From assembly GCF_003254525.1 (NCBI RefSeq), contig NZ_QFYS01000002.1:248001-312000 (forward strand): a stretch of 64,000 nucleotides of DNA, given 5' to 3'. Under the pieces are notes generated by a model. It worked only from the letters and a program-made list of their open reading frames with translations, did no database searches and had not been told where the DNA came from. The translations under genes were made by a program, and so were the position numbers. Each line of letters begins with the position of its first letter. Positions within the stretch are counted from its first letter, which is position 1. Positions 28,670-38,972 of this stretch are shown here, piece after piece. The DNA comes from Phenylobacterium kunshanense. Lineage in GTDB: Bacteria > Pseudomonadota > Alphaproteobacteria > Caulobacterales > Caulobacteraceae.

Positions 28670-28731
28670 ATCGCTGATTTCGGAGAGCGGATGGCGGGAA
28701 TACCTCGGCGCGGCAACCAAGGAGCCGCCAG

Positions 28732-29211
28732 ATGATCTTCCATGTCTCTATCGCCGCCGACGACCCGGTCCGGGTCGGCGACGCCATTGCCCGCCTGTGG
28801 CGCGCCGAGGCCATGCCCTTCCCGCCGATCGGCGCGGGCTCGGTGATCGTGCTCGCAGGCGACCACCGAAATTCGGCCATCGAAATCTATCCCCGCGGGA
28901 CCGAGCTGCATCCGGCCGAGGGCGACGCCGACGCCGAGGGTCGGACGGGCGCGCCCGTCCGTCATGGCTCCGTCCATATGGCCATCGCCACGCCGCTGGC
29001 GGCCGACGAGGTGTTCGCCCTGGCCGCCGACTACGGCTGGCTGGCCAAGGCCCGGAGGCGCGGGGGCATGTTCGGCGTCATCGAGCTCTGGGTCGAGAAC
29101 GCCCTGATGGTCGAGGTGCTGACGGCCGAGATGCAGGCCGAGTACCTGGAGACCATGACCCCCGACGGATGGCGCGCTTCGTTGGCCGCCGGCCCGCCGC
29201 TCGCCGCCTGA
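28732..29211 (+). CDS. Hypothetical protein, 159 aa, divergent from LysR
   Basis: A 159-residue soluble protein I cannot assign to a family. It opens with a beta strand (MIFHVSIAADDP), and residues such as SVHMAIATPLAADEVFALAADYGW suggest an alpha/beta fold, possibly VOC-like, though the metal-ligand pattern is not clear. AAGGAG lies seven bases before the ATG. Its position opposite a LysR gene suggests that it is the regulated target. Confidence 0.7.
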   Translation: MIFHVSIAADDPVRVGDAIARLWRAEAMPFPPIGAGSVIVLAGDHRNSAIEIYPRGTELHPAEGDADAEGRTGAPVRHGSVHMAIATPLAADEVFALAADYGWLAKARRRGGMFGVIELWVENALMVEVLTAEMQAEYLETMTPDGWRASLAAGPPLAA

Positions 29212-29238
29212 TCGCCGAACCGTGCATCGGGTAAGAAA

Positions 29239-29268
29239 AACGGCGGCTGGATCGCTCCAGCCGCCGTT
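29239..29268. terminator. Bidirectional rho-independent terminator
   Basis: AACGGCGGCTGGA and TCCAGCCGCCGTT form a perfect 13-bp stem with a TCGC loop. On the minus strand TTTTTCTTAC would extend the U-run after rplS. On the plus strand TTCTGATT follows, serving the 159-residue gene less well. Confidence 0.85.
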
Positions 29269-29293
29269 CTGATTCCGGGGATCCTGAACGGGC

Positions 29294-29689
29294 TCAGGCT
29301 TCCGAGGCCGGCTCTTCCTTGGCCGTCATCTGGCGCTCGGCGATACGGGCCGACTTACCGCGACGGTCGCGCAGGTAGTAGAGCTTGGCGCGGCGCACGA
29401 CGCCGCGGCGCTTCACTTCGATGGATTCGATCATCGGCGACAGGATCGGGAACACCCGCTCCACGCCTTCGCCGAACGAAATCTTGCGGACGGTGAAGTT
29501 CTCGTCGACGCCCTGACCCGCACGGGCGATGCAGACGCCCTCATAGGCCTGGACGCGCTCGCGCTCGCCTTCCTTGATCTTCACGTTGACGCGGACGGTG
29601 TCGCCCGGACGGAATTCGGGGACCTTGCGGGCGGCCAGCAGGCGGTCGGCCTCTTCCTTGCGCAGGGTCTCGATGATGTTCGCAGCCAT
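29294..29689 (-). CDS. rplS: Ribosomal protein L19
   Basis: A 131-residue bL19, a large-subunit protein at the subunit interface. The [20 protein letters not shown] and [19 protein letters not shown] segments are diagnostic. The ATG at 29689 (MAANIIETL) has AAGGA eight bases upstream; an ATG at 29698 is too close to it. It follows trmD by 11 bp. rpsP and rimM, often upstream of trmD, are not adjacent here. Confidence 0.97.
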   Translation of the reverse strand: MAANIIETLRKEEADRLLAARKVPEFRPGDTVRVNVKIKEGERERVQAYEGVCIARAGQGVDENFTVRKISFGEGVERVFPILSPMIESIEVKRRGVVRRAKLYYLRDRRGKSARIAERQMTAKEEPASEA

Positions 29690-29700
29690 GGTCTTCATCC

Positions 29701-30438
29701 TTACTGGGCTTGCCCTTTTTTGGGATCAGGGGCGCCTTTTGCCTGTTGATTGGCGGTCCTGGCGGCCCACAAGTCGGGCCTCCGCTCCCGCGTCGTCGCT
29801 TCCCGCTGTTCCTGGCGCCACTTGCGGATAGCCGCGTGGTTCCCGGACAGCAGCACCTCGGGGATCTCCAGACCTTCGAACGTCCGCGGTCTCGTGTACT
29901 GCGGATGCTCGAGGAGCCCGTCCTCGAAGCTTTCTTCACTCAAGCTCTCGGCCTGGCCCAACACACCGGGCACGAGCCGTACGCACGCCTCGATCGCCAC
30001 CATCGCCGCCGCCTCGCCACCGGCGAGCACCGCGTCTCCGACGGAGACCTCCTCGAACCCGCGGGCGTCGAGCACCCGCTGGTCCACCCCCTCGAACCGT
30101 CCACAGAGGACGATCAGCCCAGGCGCCTGGGCCCATTCCTTCACGCGCGCCTGGGTGAGGGGACGACCCCGGGCGCTCATGTACAAAAGCGGACGTCCGC
30201 GCCGCTCCACGCTGTCGAGCGCAGAGGCGATCACGTCAGCCCGCATCACCTGTCCCGGACCGCCACCCGCAGGGGTGTCGTCAAGGAAGCCGCGCTTATC
30301 TGTGGAAAAGGCCCGAATGTCCACCGTTTCCAACGACCAGAGCGCGGCCTCCCGCCACGCCGTCCCGATCAGGGAGACGCCCAGCGGACCCGGAAAGGCG
30401 TCCGGGAACATGGTGAGGACAGTGCAGTCGAAGGACAT
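29701..30438 (-). CDS. trmD: tRNA (guanine-N1)-methyltransferase TrmD
   Basis: A 245-residue SPOUT methyltransferase making m1G37 in tRNAs, preventing frameshifts. The trefoil-knot region has [16 protein letters not shown], the conserved [15 protein letters not shown], and the C-terminal domain helix. The ATG at 30438 ([15 protein letters not shown]) is chosen over an upstream start because it matches the family N-terminus and has AGGGG upstream. Confidence 0.96.
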   Translation of the reverse strand: MSFDCTVLTMFPDAFPGPLGVSLIGTAWREAALWSLETVDIRAFSTDKRGFLDDTPAGGGPGQVMRADVIASALDSVERRGRPLLYMSARGRPLTQARVKEWAQAPGLIVLCGRFEGVDQRVLDARGFEEVSVGDAVLAGGEAAAMVAIEACVRLVPGVLGQAESLSEESFEDGLLEHPQYTRPRTFEGLEIPEVLLSGNHAAIRKWRQEQREATTRERRPDLWAARTANQQAKGAPDPKKGQAQ

Positions 30439-30515
30439 GTGCGCCCCTAGGCCGCGCAAGTGACGCCTGCGTCAAGCCTTGCCGCCGCCCGTACACCCGC
30501 GTATCGGCGCTCGAC

Positions 30516-31403
30516 ATGAGCGAGAACCTGCCTCCCGAAACCGAAGCCCAGGACGAGACCCTGGTCGAGACGCTGCAGCTTGAGCGGATCGAGGAGAACC
30601 TGTTCCGGGGCACGTCGCCCGACAATGCGCCCGGCCGGATCTTCGGCGGCCAGGTGATCGCCCAGTCGCTGCTGGCCGCCTACGAGACGGTGGAGGCGCG
30701 GGTCTGCCACTCGCTGCACTGCTACTTCATCCGGCCGGGCGACCCGACGGTGCCGATCGTCTTCGAGGTGGACCGCAGCCGGGACGGCGGCAGCTTCACC
30801 ACCCGGCGGGTGGTCGCTGTCCAGCACGGCAAGCAGATCTTCAACCTCGCCGCCTCGTTCAAGGACCCGGAGGAAGGCTTCTTCCACCAGGCCGCGATGC
30901 CGGAGGGGCCGCACTGGTCCGAGCTGAGGGACCAGCGCGAGGTGATGCTGGAACTCATGAAGGACGCGCCCGAGCAGGCCAAGCGCTGGCTCTCGCGGCC
31001 CATGCCCATCGAGATGCGGTCGAAGGACGCCCGCACCTACTGGATGGACAAGCAGCCGAAGCCGCCCGAGTCCCAGAACTGGTTCCGCTGCGCTACGCCG
31101 ATCGGCGACGACCCGCGGATGCACCAGGTGATCCTGGCCTACGCCTCGGACATGAACCTCCTGTCCACCGCCATGCGGCCGCACGGCGTCCACTGGCAGA
31201 CCAAGGGCTTCCAGTCGGCCAGCCTCGACCACGCCATGTGGTTCCACAAGCCGACCAACTTCAACGACTGGCACCTCTACGTCCACGACAGCCCGTCGGC
31301 CTCGGACGGCCGCGGCCTGATCCGCGGGGCGATCTACGCCGAGGACGGTACGCTGGTGGCGTCGGTGGCGCAGGAAGGCCTGCTGCGGATGCGGAGCCAA
31401 TAG
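30516..31403 (+). CDS. tesB: Acyl-CoA thioesterase II (TesB), copy 1
   Basis: A 295-residue double-hotdog thioesterase cleaving medium- to long-chain acyl-CoA. The catalytic triad of E. coli TesB (Asp, Thr, Gln) corresponds to the Asp of LAYASDMNLL, a Ser in ASLDHAMWFH in place of Thr, and the Gln of AQEGLLRM. The N-terminal FGGQVIAQSLLAAYETV is a family signature. It is followed 76 bp later by a closely related second copy; the N-terminal blocks are nearly identical. Confidence 0.93.
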   Translation: MSENLPPETEAQDETLVETLQLERIEENLFRGTSPDNAPGRIFGGQVIAQSLLAAYETVEARVCHSLHCYFIRPGDPTVPIVFEVDRSRDGGSFTTRRVVAVQHGKQIFNLAASFKDPEEGFFHQAAMPEGPHWSELRDQREVMLELMKDAPEQAKRWLSRPMPIEMRSKDARTYWMDKQPKPPESQNWFRCATPIGDDPRMHQVILAYASDMNLLSTAMRPHGVHWQTKGFQSASLDHAMWFHKPTNFNDWHLYVHDSPSASDGRGLIRGAIYAEDGTLVASVAQEGLLRMRSQ

Positions 31404-31422
31404 GGATCGGGTCTTCCCTGCG

Positions 31423-31437
31423 ACGCTTGGGAAGCGT
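31423..31437. repeat. Palindrome between the two tesB genes
   Basis: ACGCTT-GGG-AAGCGT is a 15-bp dyad in the 76-bp spacer, nested in a wider CTTCCC/GGGAAG repeat. With no U-run it looks more like an operator or mRNA hairpin than a terminator. Confidence 0.35.
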
Positions 31438-31479
31438 AATGCAGCCGCCTTTCGCAGTTGCAGCATCGCGGACGCTCCC

Positions 31480-32358
31480 ATGGATACGACCCAGACGCTC
31501 GCCGAGACCCTCAAGCTGGAACGGCTGGAGGTGAACCTCTTCCGCGGCACGACGCCCGACGAGGAGCAGCGCCAGCGGATCTATGGCGGCCAGGTGATCG
31601 CCCAGTCGCTGCTGGCCGCCTATGAGACGGTCGAGGACCGGGTCTGCCACTCGCTGCACTGCTACTTCATCCGGCCCGGCGACCCGTCGATCCCGATCAT
31701 CTTCGAGGTGGACCGCAGCCGCGACGGCGGCAGCTTCACCACCCGCCGGGTCATCGCGGTGCAGAAGGGCCAGCAGATCTTCAACCTGGCCGCCTCGTTC
31801 CAGGTCGAGGAAGACGGCTACGAGCACCAGTCCGACATGCCGGACGCCCCCGGCTGGGACGCGGTCGAGGACGACTCCGTGGTCCGCCGGCGGCTTAACC
31901 CCAACCCGCCCGCAGAGGACGTCGACTGGATCGACCGCGTCCAGCCGATCGAGATGCGGACGGTGGGCGGCCGCTTCGACGTGGTGGAGCCCGAGCGGCG
32001 CGATCCGCACCAGCAGGTCTGGTTCCGCGCACGCCACCCGATCGGGTCCGACGCCCACATGCACCAGGTGATCCTGGCCTACGCGTCCGACATGAGCCTG
32101 CTGGGCACATCGGTCCGTCCGCACGGGGTGAGCTGGCGCACGCCGGGCTTCCAGTCGGCGAGCCTCGACCACGCCATGTGGTTCCACCGGCCGACCGACT
32201 TCAACGAGTGGCACCTCTATGTGCAGGAGAGCCCGTCGGCGTCGGGCGGGCGGGGCTTCAATCTCGGCTACATCTACCGGGCGTCGGACGGGGCGCTGGT
32301 CGCCTCCTGCGCCCAGGAAGGCCTGATGCGGATGCGCAAGCCGAGGCCGAAGGCCTAA
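31480..32358 (+). CDS. tesB: Acyl-CoA thioesterase II (TesB), copy 2
   Basis: A 292-residue TesB, a tandem paralogue of the gene just upstream. Both share long identical stretches (YGGQVIAQSLLAAYETVE, DRSRDGGSFTTRRV, QVILAYASDM). The same Asp/Ser/Gln arrangement is present. The middle, about residues 110-165, diverges and is where substrate length is probably set. The stop overlaps by three bases the convergent pseC stop. Confidence 0.93.
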   Translation: MDTTQTLAETLKLERLEVNLFRGTTPDEEQRQRIYGGQVIAQSLLAAYETVEDRVCHSLHCYFIRPGDPSIPIIFEVDRSRDGGSFTTRRVIAVQKGQQIFNLAASFQVEEDGYEHQSDMPDAPGWDAVEDDSVVRRRLNPNPPAEDVDWIDRVQPIEMRTVGGRFDVVEPERRDPHQQVWFRARHPIGSDAHMHQVILAYASDMSLLGTSVRPHGVSWRTPGFQSASLDHAMWFHRPTDFNEWHLYVQESPSASGGRGFNLGYIYRASDGALVASCAQEGLMRMRKPRPKA

Positions 32359-33509
32359 AGGCCCAGGACGTCCTTCAGGGCCGCGGCGACCTTCTCGACG
32401 TCGCCGTCCTCCATGCCCGGATAGAGCGGCAGCGACAGGCAGCGCGCGTACCAGGCCTCGGCGCCCGGCAGCTCAAGGTCACCGTAGAGCTCACGGTAGT
32501 AGGGCTGGCGGTGCACGGGGATGTAGTGGACCTGCGTGCCGACGCCGCGGGCCTTCAGGGCGCCCACCACCTCTCGCCGCGACTTTCCGATGGCGTCGAA
32601 GTCGATCAACGCCACCATCAGGTGCAGGACGGGATCGCTCCAGGCCGGCTGTTCGGCGATACGCACGGTCGGAGCCAGCGGGGCCAGGGCTTCGCGGTAG
32701 AGGGCGCCCAGTTGCCGCCGCCGCTCGGCGAAGCGCGGCAGCTTCCTGAGCTGTGACAGACCGAGCGCGCACAGGATGTCGGGCAGCCGGTAGTTGAAGC
32801 CTGGCTCGGGCATCTCGTACCACCATGGCTCGCAGCCCTCGGGCCGCACCATGCCGTGGCTGCGGAGGATCCGCAGGCGCTCGGCCAGGGCCGGATCGTT
32901 GGTGGTGACCATTCCGCCTTCGCCGGTGGCGATCGTCTTCACGGGATGGAACGAGAAGGTCGCCATGGCCGAATGGCGCACATCGCCGACGACTTCCGAC
33001 ACATTGCCGAAGTTCATCGTCGTTCCGACCGCATGGGGCGCGTCTTCCACCAGCACGGCGCCGGCGTCCCGCGCCAGCGCTTCCAGGGCCGGCAACTCCA
33101 CAGCGTCGCCGCGCAGATGCACGGGCAGCACGGCCCGCAGCTTCCGGCCGCCCACGCGCTCCAGGGCGTCGGCCAGGGTGGCGGGCGTCATCAGCCCCGA
33201 GTCGCGATCCACGTCGGCGAACACGACGTCCGCGCCGACGTAGCGGGCGCAGTTGGCTGTGGCGAGGAAGGTGATGGAGGGGGCGATCACCACCTCGCCA
33301 GGCTGGACCTTCAGCGCCAGCATGGCCAGGTGAAGCGCCGCCGTGCCGTTGGCGCAGGCCACCGCGTGACGCGCGCCGACCGTCTCGGCGAAGGCCCGCT
33401 CGAAGGCCTCCACCGTGGGCCCGGTGGTCAGGAAGTCCGCCCGCAGCGCGTCGGCGACCGCGGCGATGTCGTCATCCTCGATCGTCTGGCGGCCGTAGGG
33501 GAGGACCAT
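32355..33509 (-). CDS. pseC: UDP-4-keto-6-deoxy-sugar aminotransferase PseC (DegT/DnrJ/EryC1)
   Basis: A 384-residue PLP-dependent sugar aminotransferase. The Schiff-base lysine is in FSFHPVKTIATGEGG and the pyrimidine-stacking region GTAALHLAML is present. With PseB it should make the 4-amino intermediate of pseudaminic acid (or a related nonulosonate), used to glycosylate flagellin; in Caulobacter the equivalent genes (flmA/flmB) are needed for flagellar assembly. It follows pseB by one base. The remaining pathway genes are not in this window. Confidence 0.92.
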   Translation of the reverse strand: MVLPYGRQTIEDDDIAAVADALRADFLTTGPTVEAFERAFAETVGARHAVACANGTAALHLAMLALKVQPGEVVIAPSITFLATANCARYVGADVVFADVDRDSGLMTPATLADALERVGGRKLRAVLPVHLRGDAVELPALEALARDAGAVLVEDAPHAVGTTMNFGNVSEVVGDVRHSAMATFSFHPVKTIATGEGGMVTTNDPALAERLRILRSHGMVRPEGCEPWWYEMPEPGFNYRLPDILCALGLSQLRKLPRFAERRRQLGALYREALAPLAPTVRIAEQPAWSDPVLHLMVALIDFDAIGKSRREVVGALKARGVGTQVHYIPVHRQPYYRELYGDLELPGAEAWYARCLSLPLYPGMEDGDVEKVAAALKDVLGL

Positions 33510-33510
33510 C

Positions 33511-35057
<1,547 letters not shown>

Positions 35058-35075
35058 CCCGCGGAAGGGCCGGGA

Positions 35076-35378
35076 TCAGACCTCCTCCTGCCCCGCGGCC
35101 TCGTCCATGAACTGCGCCAGGCGCACGTCCAGTTCGGTGACGCCGTCGGCGTCGTGCGTGGTCAGGACGACCTCCACCCGATTGTAGACATTGAACCACT
35201 CCGGATGGTGGTCGAGCCGGTCGGCCATGATGGCGGCCCGGGTCATGAAGCCGAAAGCCTCGTTGAAGTCCTTGAACCGGAAGGTGCGGACGATGGCGTC
35301 GCGCGGTCCCGCGGCCTTGCTCCAGCCGGGCAGGTCCACCAGGGCGGCGTCGGCGCCGATCCGGGGCGGCCGGGTCAT
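35076..35378 (-). CDS. phhB: 4a-Hydroxytetrahydrobiopterin dehydratase
   Basis: A 100-residue pterin-4a-carbinolamine dehydratase (DCoH fold). The active-site histidines are in [13 protein letters not shown] and the closing segment [14 protein letters not shown] is typical. It regenerates the pterin cofactor of aromatic amino acid hydroxylases; no phenylalanine hydroxylase gene is in the window. The ATG overlaps the upstream HAD stop by four bases. Confidence 0.93.
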   Translation of the reverse strand: MTRPPRIGADAALVDLPGWSKAAGPRDAIVRTFRFKDFNEAFGFMTRAAIMADRLDHHPEWFNVYNRVEVVLTTHDADGVTELDVRLAQFMDEAAGQEEV

Positions 35379-36049
35379 GCCGGCTCCTGGTCGAACGTCA
35401 ATCCGGTGTGCCGGGAAAGGTCGGCGAGGGTCTGGTCGACGTCCACGACCTTGATGGCCCGCATGCCGAGCCCTGCCGCCGGCTTACAGTTGATGCCGAG
35501 GTCGTCGAGGTAGACGCAGGCCTCCGGCTGCACCCCCAGGAGGTCGCACATCATCAGATAGATGCGCGGATCCGGCTTGCGGACGCCGGCCTTGGAGCTC
35601 TCGATGATGGCGTCGAACAGCGGCATGACCTGCGCCATGGCGCCGGCCATCCGCTGGCCCTCGTCCTGGCCGGGGCTGTGCTCGGAGACCACATTGTTGG
35701 TGATGCAGCCGACCTTGAACTGCGCCTTGCACGCCTTCAGCGCCGCCACCATCCGCGGCCGGAGCTGGCCCGAAAGGAGCGGCAGGACCTCGCGCCCCGG
35801 CACGGGATGGCCCAGCGCCGTGGATTCGGCGAGGAACAGCTCGTCGAACTTGAAGGTGTCGATCTCGTTGCGCTCGAACAGCGCCCAGGCGTTGTGGTCG
35901 GGGTTGGTGGCGTTGATCCGCCGGATGAAGTCCTTGGGCAGACCCTTGTCGGCCTCGTAGCGGTTGAACGCCTCGAACGGCGAGGAGGTGAAGACCCCGC
36001 CGAAATCCCAGATCACCGCCTCGATCGTCACGCCCTGCTCCTGCACCAA
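35375..36049 (-). CDS. HAD-superfamily hydrolase
   Basis: A 224-residue HAD protein. Motif I is [10 protein letters not shown]: the nucleophile Asp is present but the usual second Asp is Gly, as in the epoxide-hydrolase N-terminal/ACAD10-like subgroup. Motif II is the CITNN region, motif III the Lys in [11 protein letters not shown], and motif [12 protein letters not shown]. The missing acid/base suggests a dehalogenase- or phosphatase-like role with unusual chemistry, or weak activity. Overlaps phhB (ATGA). Confidence 0.88.
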   Translation of the reverse strand: MVQEQGVTIEAVIWDFGGVFTSSPFEAFNRYEADKGLPKDFIRRINATNPDHNAWALFERNEIDTFKFDELFLAESTALGHPVPGREVLPLLSGQLRPRMVAALKACKAQFKVGCITNNVVSEHSPGQDEGQRMAGAMAQVMPLFDAIIESSKAGVRKPDPRIYLMMCDLLGVQPEACVYLDDLGINCKPAAGLGMRAIKVVDVDQTLADLSRHTGLTFDQEPA

Positions 36050-36103
36050 ATCTTCGCGGCGCGGACGCTAGAGAGACAAGATTGGACGTGCAAGTAAGGG
36101 GTG

Positions 36104-36463
36104 ATGTTCCTCCCCCATCGCCTTCCAAGGCCGGCGCGTCTCGGCCTCTACGCCCTGGCCGCCGCGATCCTGCTCGTGCTCTGCCTGCTCCCGACGGAGG
36201 AGCTTCCCGATCCCGGCACAGGCGACCGGTTCGAGCACACCGCCGCCTGGTTCGTGCTGACGGCCACGGGCTATGCGCTCGCGCCCCGCCGACGGTTGGC
36301 CATTCCCGCCTTCGCCCTCGCCTATGGAGTCCTGGTCGAGGTCGTCCAGGCCGTGGCTCCCACCGGCCGGCATGGCGACCTGGCGGATCTGGCGGCGGAC
36401 GCCTTGGGCGTGGCCGTCGCCGTCGCCGGCTACCTGGCGGTGCGCAGGCTTCGCCCAGCCTGA
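36104..36463 (+). CDS. VanZ-family membrane protein
   Basis: A 119-residue protein with four predicted transmembrane helices. Conserved VanZ elements include the Lys/Arg-poor TM1 ending LLPTEELP, the DRFEHTAAWFVL helix with a charged His/Glu pair, and the terminal DLAADALG stretch. VanZ proteins raise teicoplanin resistance in some Firmicutes, but the molecular role is unclear and no vancomycin genes are nearby. A GTG three bases upstream is an alternative start next to TAAGGG. Confidence 0.85.
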   Translation: MFLPHRLPRPARLGLYALAAAILLVLCLLPTEELPDPGTGDRFEHTAAWFVLTATGYALAPRRRLAIPAFALAYGVLVEVVQAVAPTGRHGDLADLAADALGVAVAVAGYLAVRRLRPA

Positions 36464-36499
36464 TCGACGGCGCGCAGCGCCGGCTCTATGGTCCGCGCC

Positions 36500-37258
36500 A
36501 TGTCCGAGCCCAAGACGCCCTTCATCTACCTCGCCGTGCCCTGCTACGGCGGCCAGCTCACGCTCTATTTCGTCAGCTCGCTGCTCAAGCTGCAGGACGC
36601 TTGCCGTGAGCGTGGCATTGGCCTGCATGTGGAGATGATGGGCGGCGAGGCGCTCATCACGCGAGGGCGATCGCGGCTGGCGGCGTCCTTTCTGGCCCAC
36701 CCCGAGGCGACCCACATCCTCTACATCGACGCCGACATCGGCTTTCAGCCGCACGATGTCTTCCGGCTGCTGGACTCGGGCAAGGACGTGATCGCCGCCG
36801 TCTGTCCGCTGAAGAAGATCGACTGGGGCAAGGTGCGCCGGGCGGTGGAGAAGGGCGTGCCGGACCTGCAGGCCGCATCCATCGGCTATGTGGTCCGCTT
36901 CCTGCCCAACCCGCAGAACAGCGTCGAGGTGAACGACGGCTATGCCCAGGTGGCCTATGGCGGCACCGGCTTCCTGATGATTTCGCGCCACGCCATGCAG
37001 ACGCTGTTCGACGCCTATCCCCAACTGAGGGCCAAGATGGGCGACATGGCCGACAGCTCCGCCCCGGAGACGGTCATGGTGTTCGACACCATGATCGAGC
37101 CCGAGACGGGGCAGTACCTCTCGGAGGATTATGCCTTCTGCCGCCGCTGGCGCGACCAGGGCGGGGAAATCTGGGCCGACTTCCAGGCGCGCCTGACGCA
37201 CGTCGGCCATGCCGCCTATACGGGCAGCCTCCTGGACGCGCTGCAGGCCGGCGTCTGA
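36500..37258 (+). CDS. Glycosyltransferase-like protein (GT-A fold)
   Basis: A 252-residue protein with a nucleotide-sugar transferase look. The opening IYLAVPCYGGQ resembles the GT2 start, and D77-A-D79 in HILYIDADIGF is the metal-binding DxD. SEDYAFCRRWRDQGGEIWAD near the end matches the acceptor/base region of GT2-like enzymes. No transmembrane segment, so cytoplasmic. The target is unknown; pseudaminic acid genes 3 kb away make a surface-glycan role plausible. An in-frame ATG lies at 36488. Confidence 0.8.
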   Translation: MSEPKTPFIYLAVPCYGGQLTLYFVSSLLKLQDACRERGIGLHVEMMGGEALITRGRSRLAASFLAHPEATHILYIDADIGFQPHDVFRLLDSGKDVIAAVCPLKKIDWGKVRRAVEKGVPDLQAASIGYVVRFLPNPQNSVEVNDGYAQVAYGGTGFLMISRHAMQTLFDAYPQLRAKMGDMADSSAPETVMVFDTMIEPETGQYLSEDYAFCRRWRDQGGEIWADFQARLTHVGHAAYTGSLLDALQAGV

Positions 37259-37259
37259 C

Positions 37260-38771
37260 CTATTCCGCCGGGGTCGCGGCGGCCACGCCGGGGGCGTCCT
37301 TCACTGGCGGCGGTTCGGCTGCGTCACCCGTCCGCGCACGCCGGGCCACCAGGGCCGCGCGGGTTTCCTCGAAGGTCTGCCGGTTGATCGCGTAGCGTGC
37401 GTAGCAGAGAGCCGCGATCAGGCCGGGGATCGCCGCGACGACGCCGTCCCAGACCGCGAGGTTGAACAGCACCCCCTCGGCCACCGCCCCAGGCGTCGCC
37501 TTTTGCGGGAAGGCGATCATCAGCAGGACGAAACCCGCCAGGACCGAGCCGATCGCCTGGTCGATCTTCGCCGCCAGAGCGCGGGTGGAGTACAGAATTC
37601 CCTCCTGTCGCACGCCAAACCGAAGTTCGTTCTCATCCGCGATATCCGCCAGGGCCGACATGGCGCCGATCTGGAGGACGCTGAGCGAGCCATACGACAG
37701 GGCTGACCAGGCGATCAGGATGACGAGCAGGTTGGGCGTCTCCGAACTCAGCACCCCCGTGACGCCGGCCACCAGCGGGGCTGCCGTCGTCAGCGAATAG
37801 GCGATGGCGCCCCACACCAGCGTCGCCCGCTTGTCGAAGCGGCCGTGCATGCGGGCCGCGAAGAGGAAGGCCGTGGCGTAGCCGACGAAGCTGCCGATCA
37901 CGAACCAGCGGAGCTCCTCGCTGGAGAGACCCCAGTAGAACGTCGCGGTGTAGAGCCTGAGGCCCTCCTTCAGCCCGATCATCATCGAGAGGAAGAAGTA
38001 CCCGATCAGCAGCCAGACGTAGTTGCGGTTGCGCAGCGCCTTCCAGACGTCGGCGAAGAACTCGGCGGGGCTGAAGGATTTCGCGTCGGCGGCCGGCTGC
38101 GGCAGGAACGGAATCCGGTCGCGGGTGAACCAGGCCGAGGCGAACAGCACCGCCACGATGGTGAGCGCCATGGTCAGGGCGAAGGTCGGCCAGGGCTCGG
38201 GGTTCAGCAGACCGCGCGGATACTGCGGCGTCGACGGGAAGAAGTAGCTGAGCGCGATCCAGGTCATCGCCGACCCGCCAGCCCAGGTGAAGAAGCTGTT
38301 GTAGGCCATCACCTTCGACCGCTCGAGGTAGTTGGGCGAAAGCTCGGCCCCCAGCGCCAGGTGGGGCGTGTGGAAGAAGGTCATCACCTGGCGCAGCAGA
38401 GAGACGAAAACGCCGCACCAGAGGGTCAGGGCAAGGGGGTCCAGCCCCTGCGGCGGATTGAAGATGGCGTAGAAGGTGAGGGCGATCGGAACCGGCGCGG
38501 CGTACATCCAAGGGTGCCGGCGACCCAGCCTGGACTTCGTCCGGTCCGACCAGGCCCCGACCACCGGCTCGGTCAGGCCGTCGAGGACCAGGCTCACCGA
38601 GATGGCCATGCCGATCCAGTGCGCCGGCACGCCCAGCACCTGATTGTAGTAGAGCAGCGCGAAGCTGGAGACCGCGTAGAGGGCGATCACCTCGGCGGCG
38701 CTGCCTATCCCGAAGGCGAGCTTTGTCTTCAGCGGCAGCCGTTCGGCCCCGGCGGGCGCGGCGTGGGTCAT
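37260..38771 (-). CDS. GPH-family/MFS sugar transporter
   Basis: A 503-residue protein with 12 transmembrane helices, of the glycoside-pentoside-hexuronide:cation symporter group (MFS_2). The early GIGSAAEVIALYAVSSFALLYY helix and the loop AWSDRTKSRLGRRHPWM are family signatures. It should import a sugar or glycoside with a cation. GGAGG lies ten bases upstream of the ATG. It is divergent from the AceE-like transketolase; a shared 22-bp dyad lies between. Confidence 0.9.
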   Translation of the reverse strand: MTHAAPAGAERLPLKTKLAFGIGSAAEVIALYAVSSFALLYYNQVLGVPAHWIGMAISVSLVLDGLTEPVVGAWSDRTKSRLGRRHPWMYAAPVPIALTFYAIFNPPQGLDPLALTLWCGVFVSLLRQVMTFFHTPHLALGAELSPNYLERSKVMAYNSFFTWAGGSAMTWIALSYFFPSTPQYPRGLLNPEPWPTFALTMALTIVAVLFASAWFTRDRIPFLPQPAADAKSFSPAEFFADVWKALRNRNYVWLLIGYFFLSMMIGLKEGLRLYTATFYWGLSSEELRWFVIGSFVGYATAFLFAARMHGRFDKRATLVWGAIAYSLTTAAPLVAGVTGVLSSETPNLLVILIAWSALSYGSLSVLQIGAMSALADIADENELRFGVRQEGILYSTRALAAKIDQAIGSVLAGFVLLMIAFPQKATPGAVAEGVLFNLAVWDGVVAAIPGLIAALCYARYAINRQTFEETRAALVARRARTGDAAEPPPVKDAPGVAAATPAE

Positions 38772-38844
38772 GCGCGGTTTCCTCCGGCGGGCTCTGTCGG
38801 CCACGCTCAGGCGAAAGGCTGATCCCATGGCGGATCGCCGTCAA

Positions 38845-38866
38845 TCGAAACGTACCGATGTTTCGA
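38845..38866. promoter_or_regulatory. Dyad between the transporter and transketolase genes
   Basis: TCGAAAC (38845-38851) and GTTTCGA (38860-38866) are perfect 7-bp arms around an 8-bp spacer in the 201-bp divergent region. The rest of the gap shows no coding potential I trust. A regulator that controls both genes is a reasonable guess. Confidence 0.5.
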
Positions 38867-38972
38867 GACTGAAAAATGCCGGCGATGGCCGGCCCAGCCG
38901 ATCTGACGATCTTGCGAGATATCTGCTAGAAGCGAGGCGACCGAACCCTGAAACCGGCTTTCAGGCGCAACA

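Noticed and set aside
36104..36463. VanZ as a glycopeptide resistance gene
   Set aside because: No van cluster is nearby and VanZ-like proteins are widespread in Gram-negative bacteria; resistance is not supported.
38827..38972. Start of an open frame in the transporter-transketolase gap (MADRRQSKRTD...)
   Set aside because: It runs into the transketolase gene out of frame, lacks a ribosome-binding site and overlaps the dyad; treated as non-coding.
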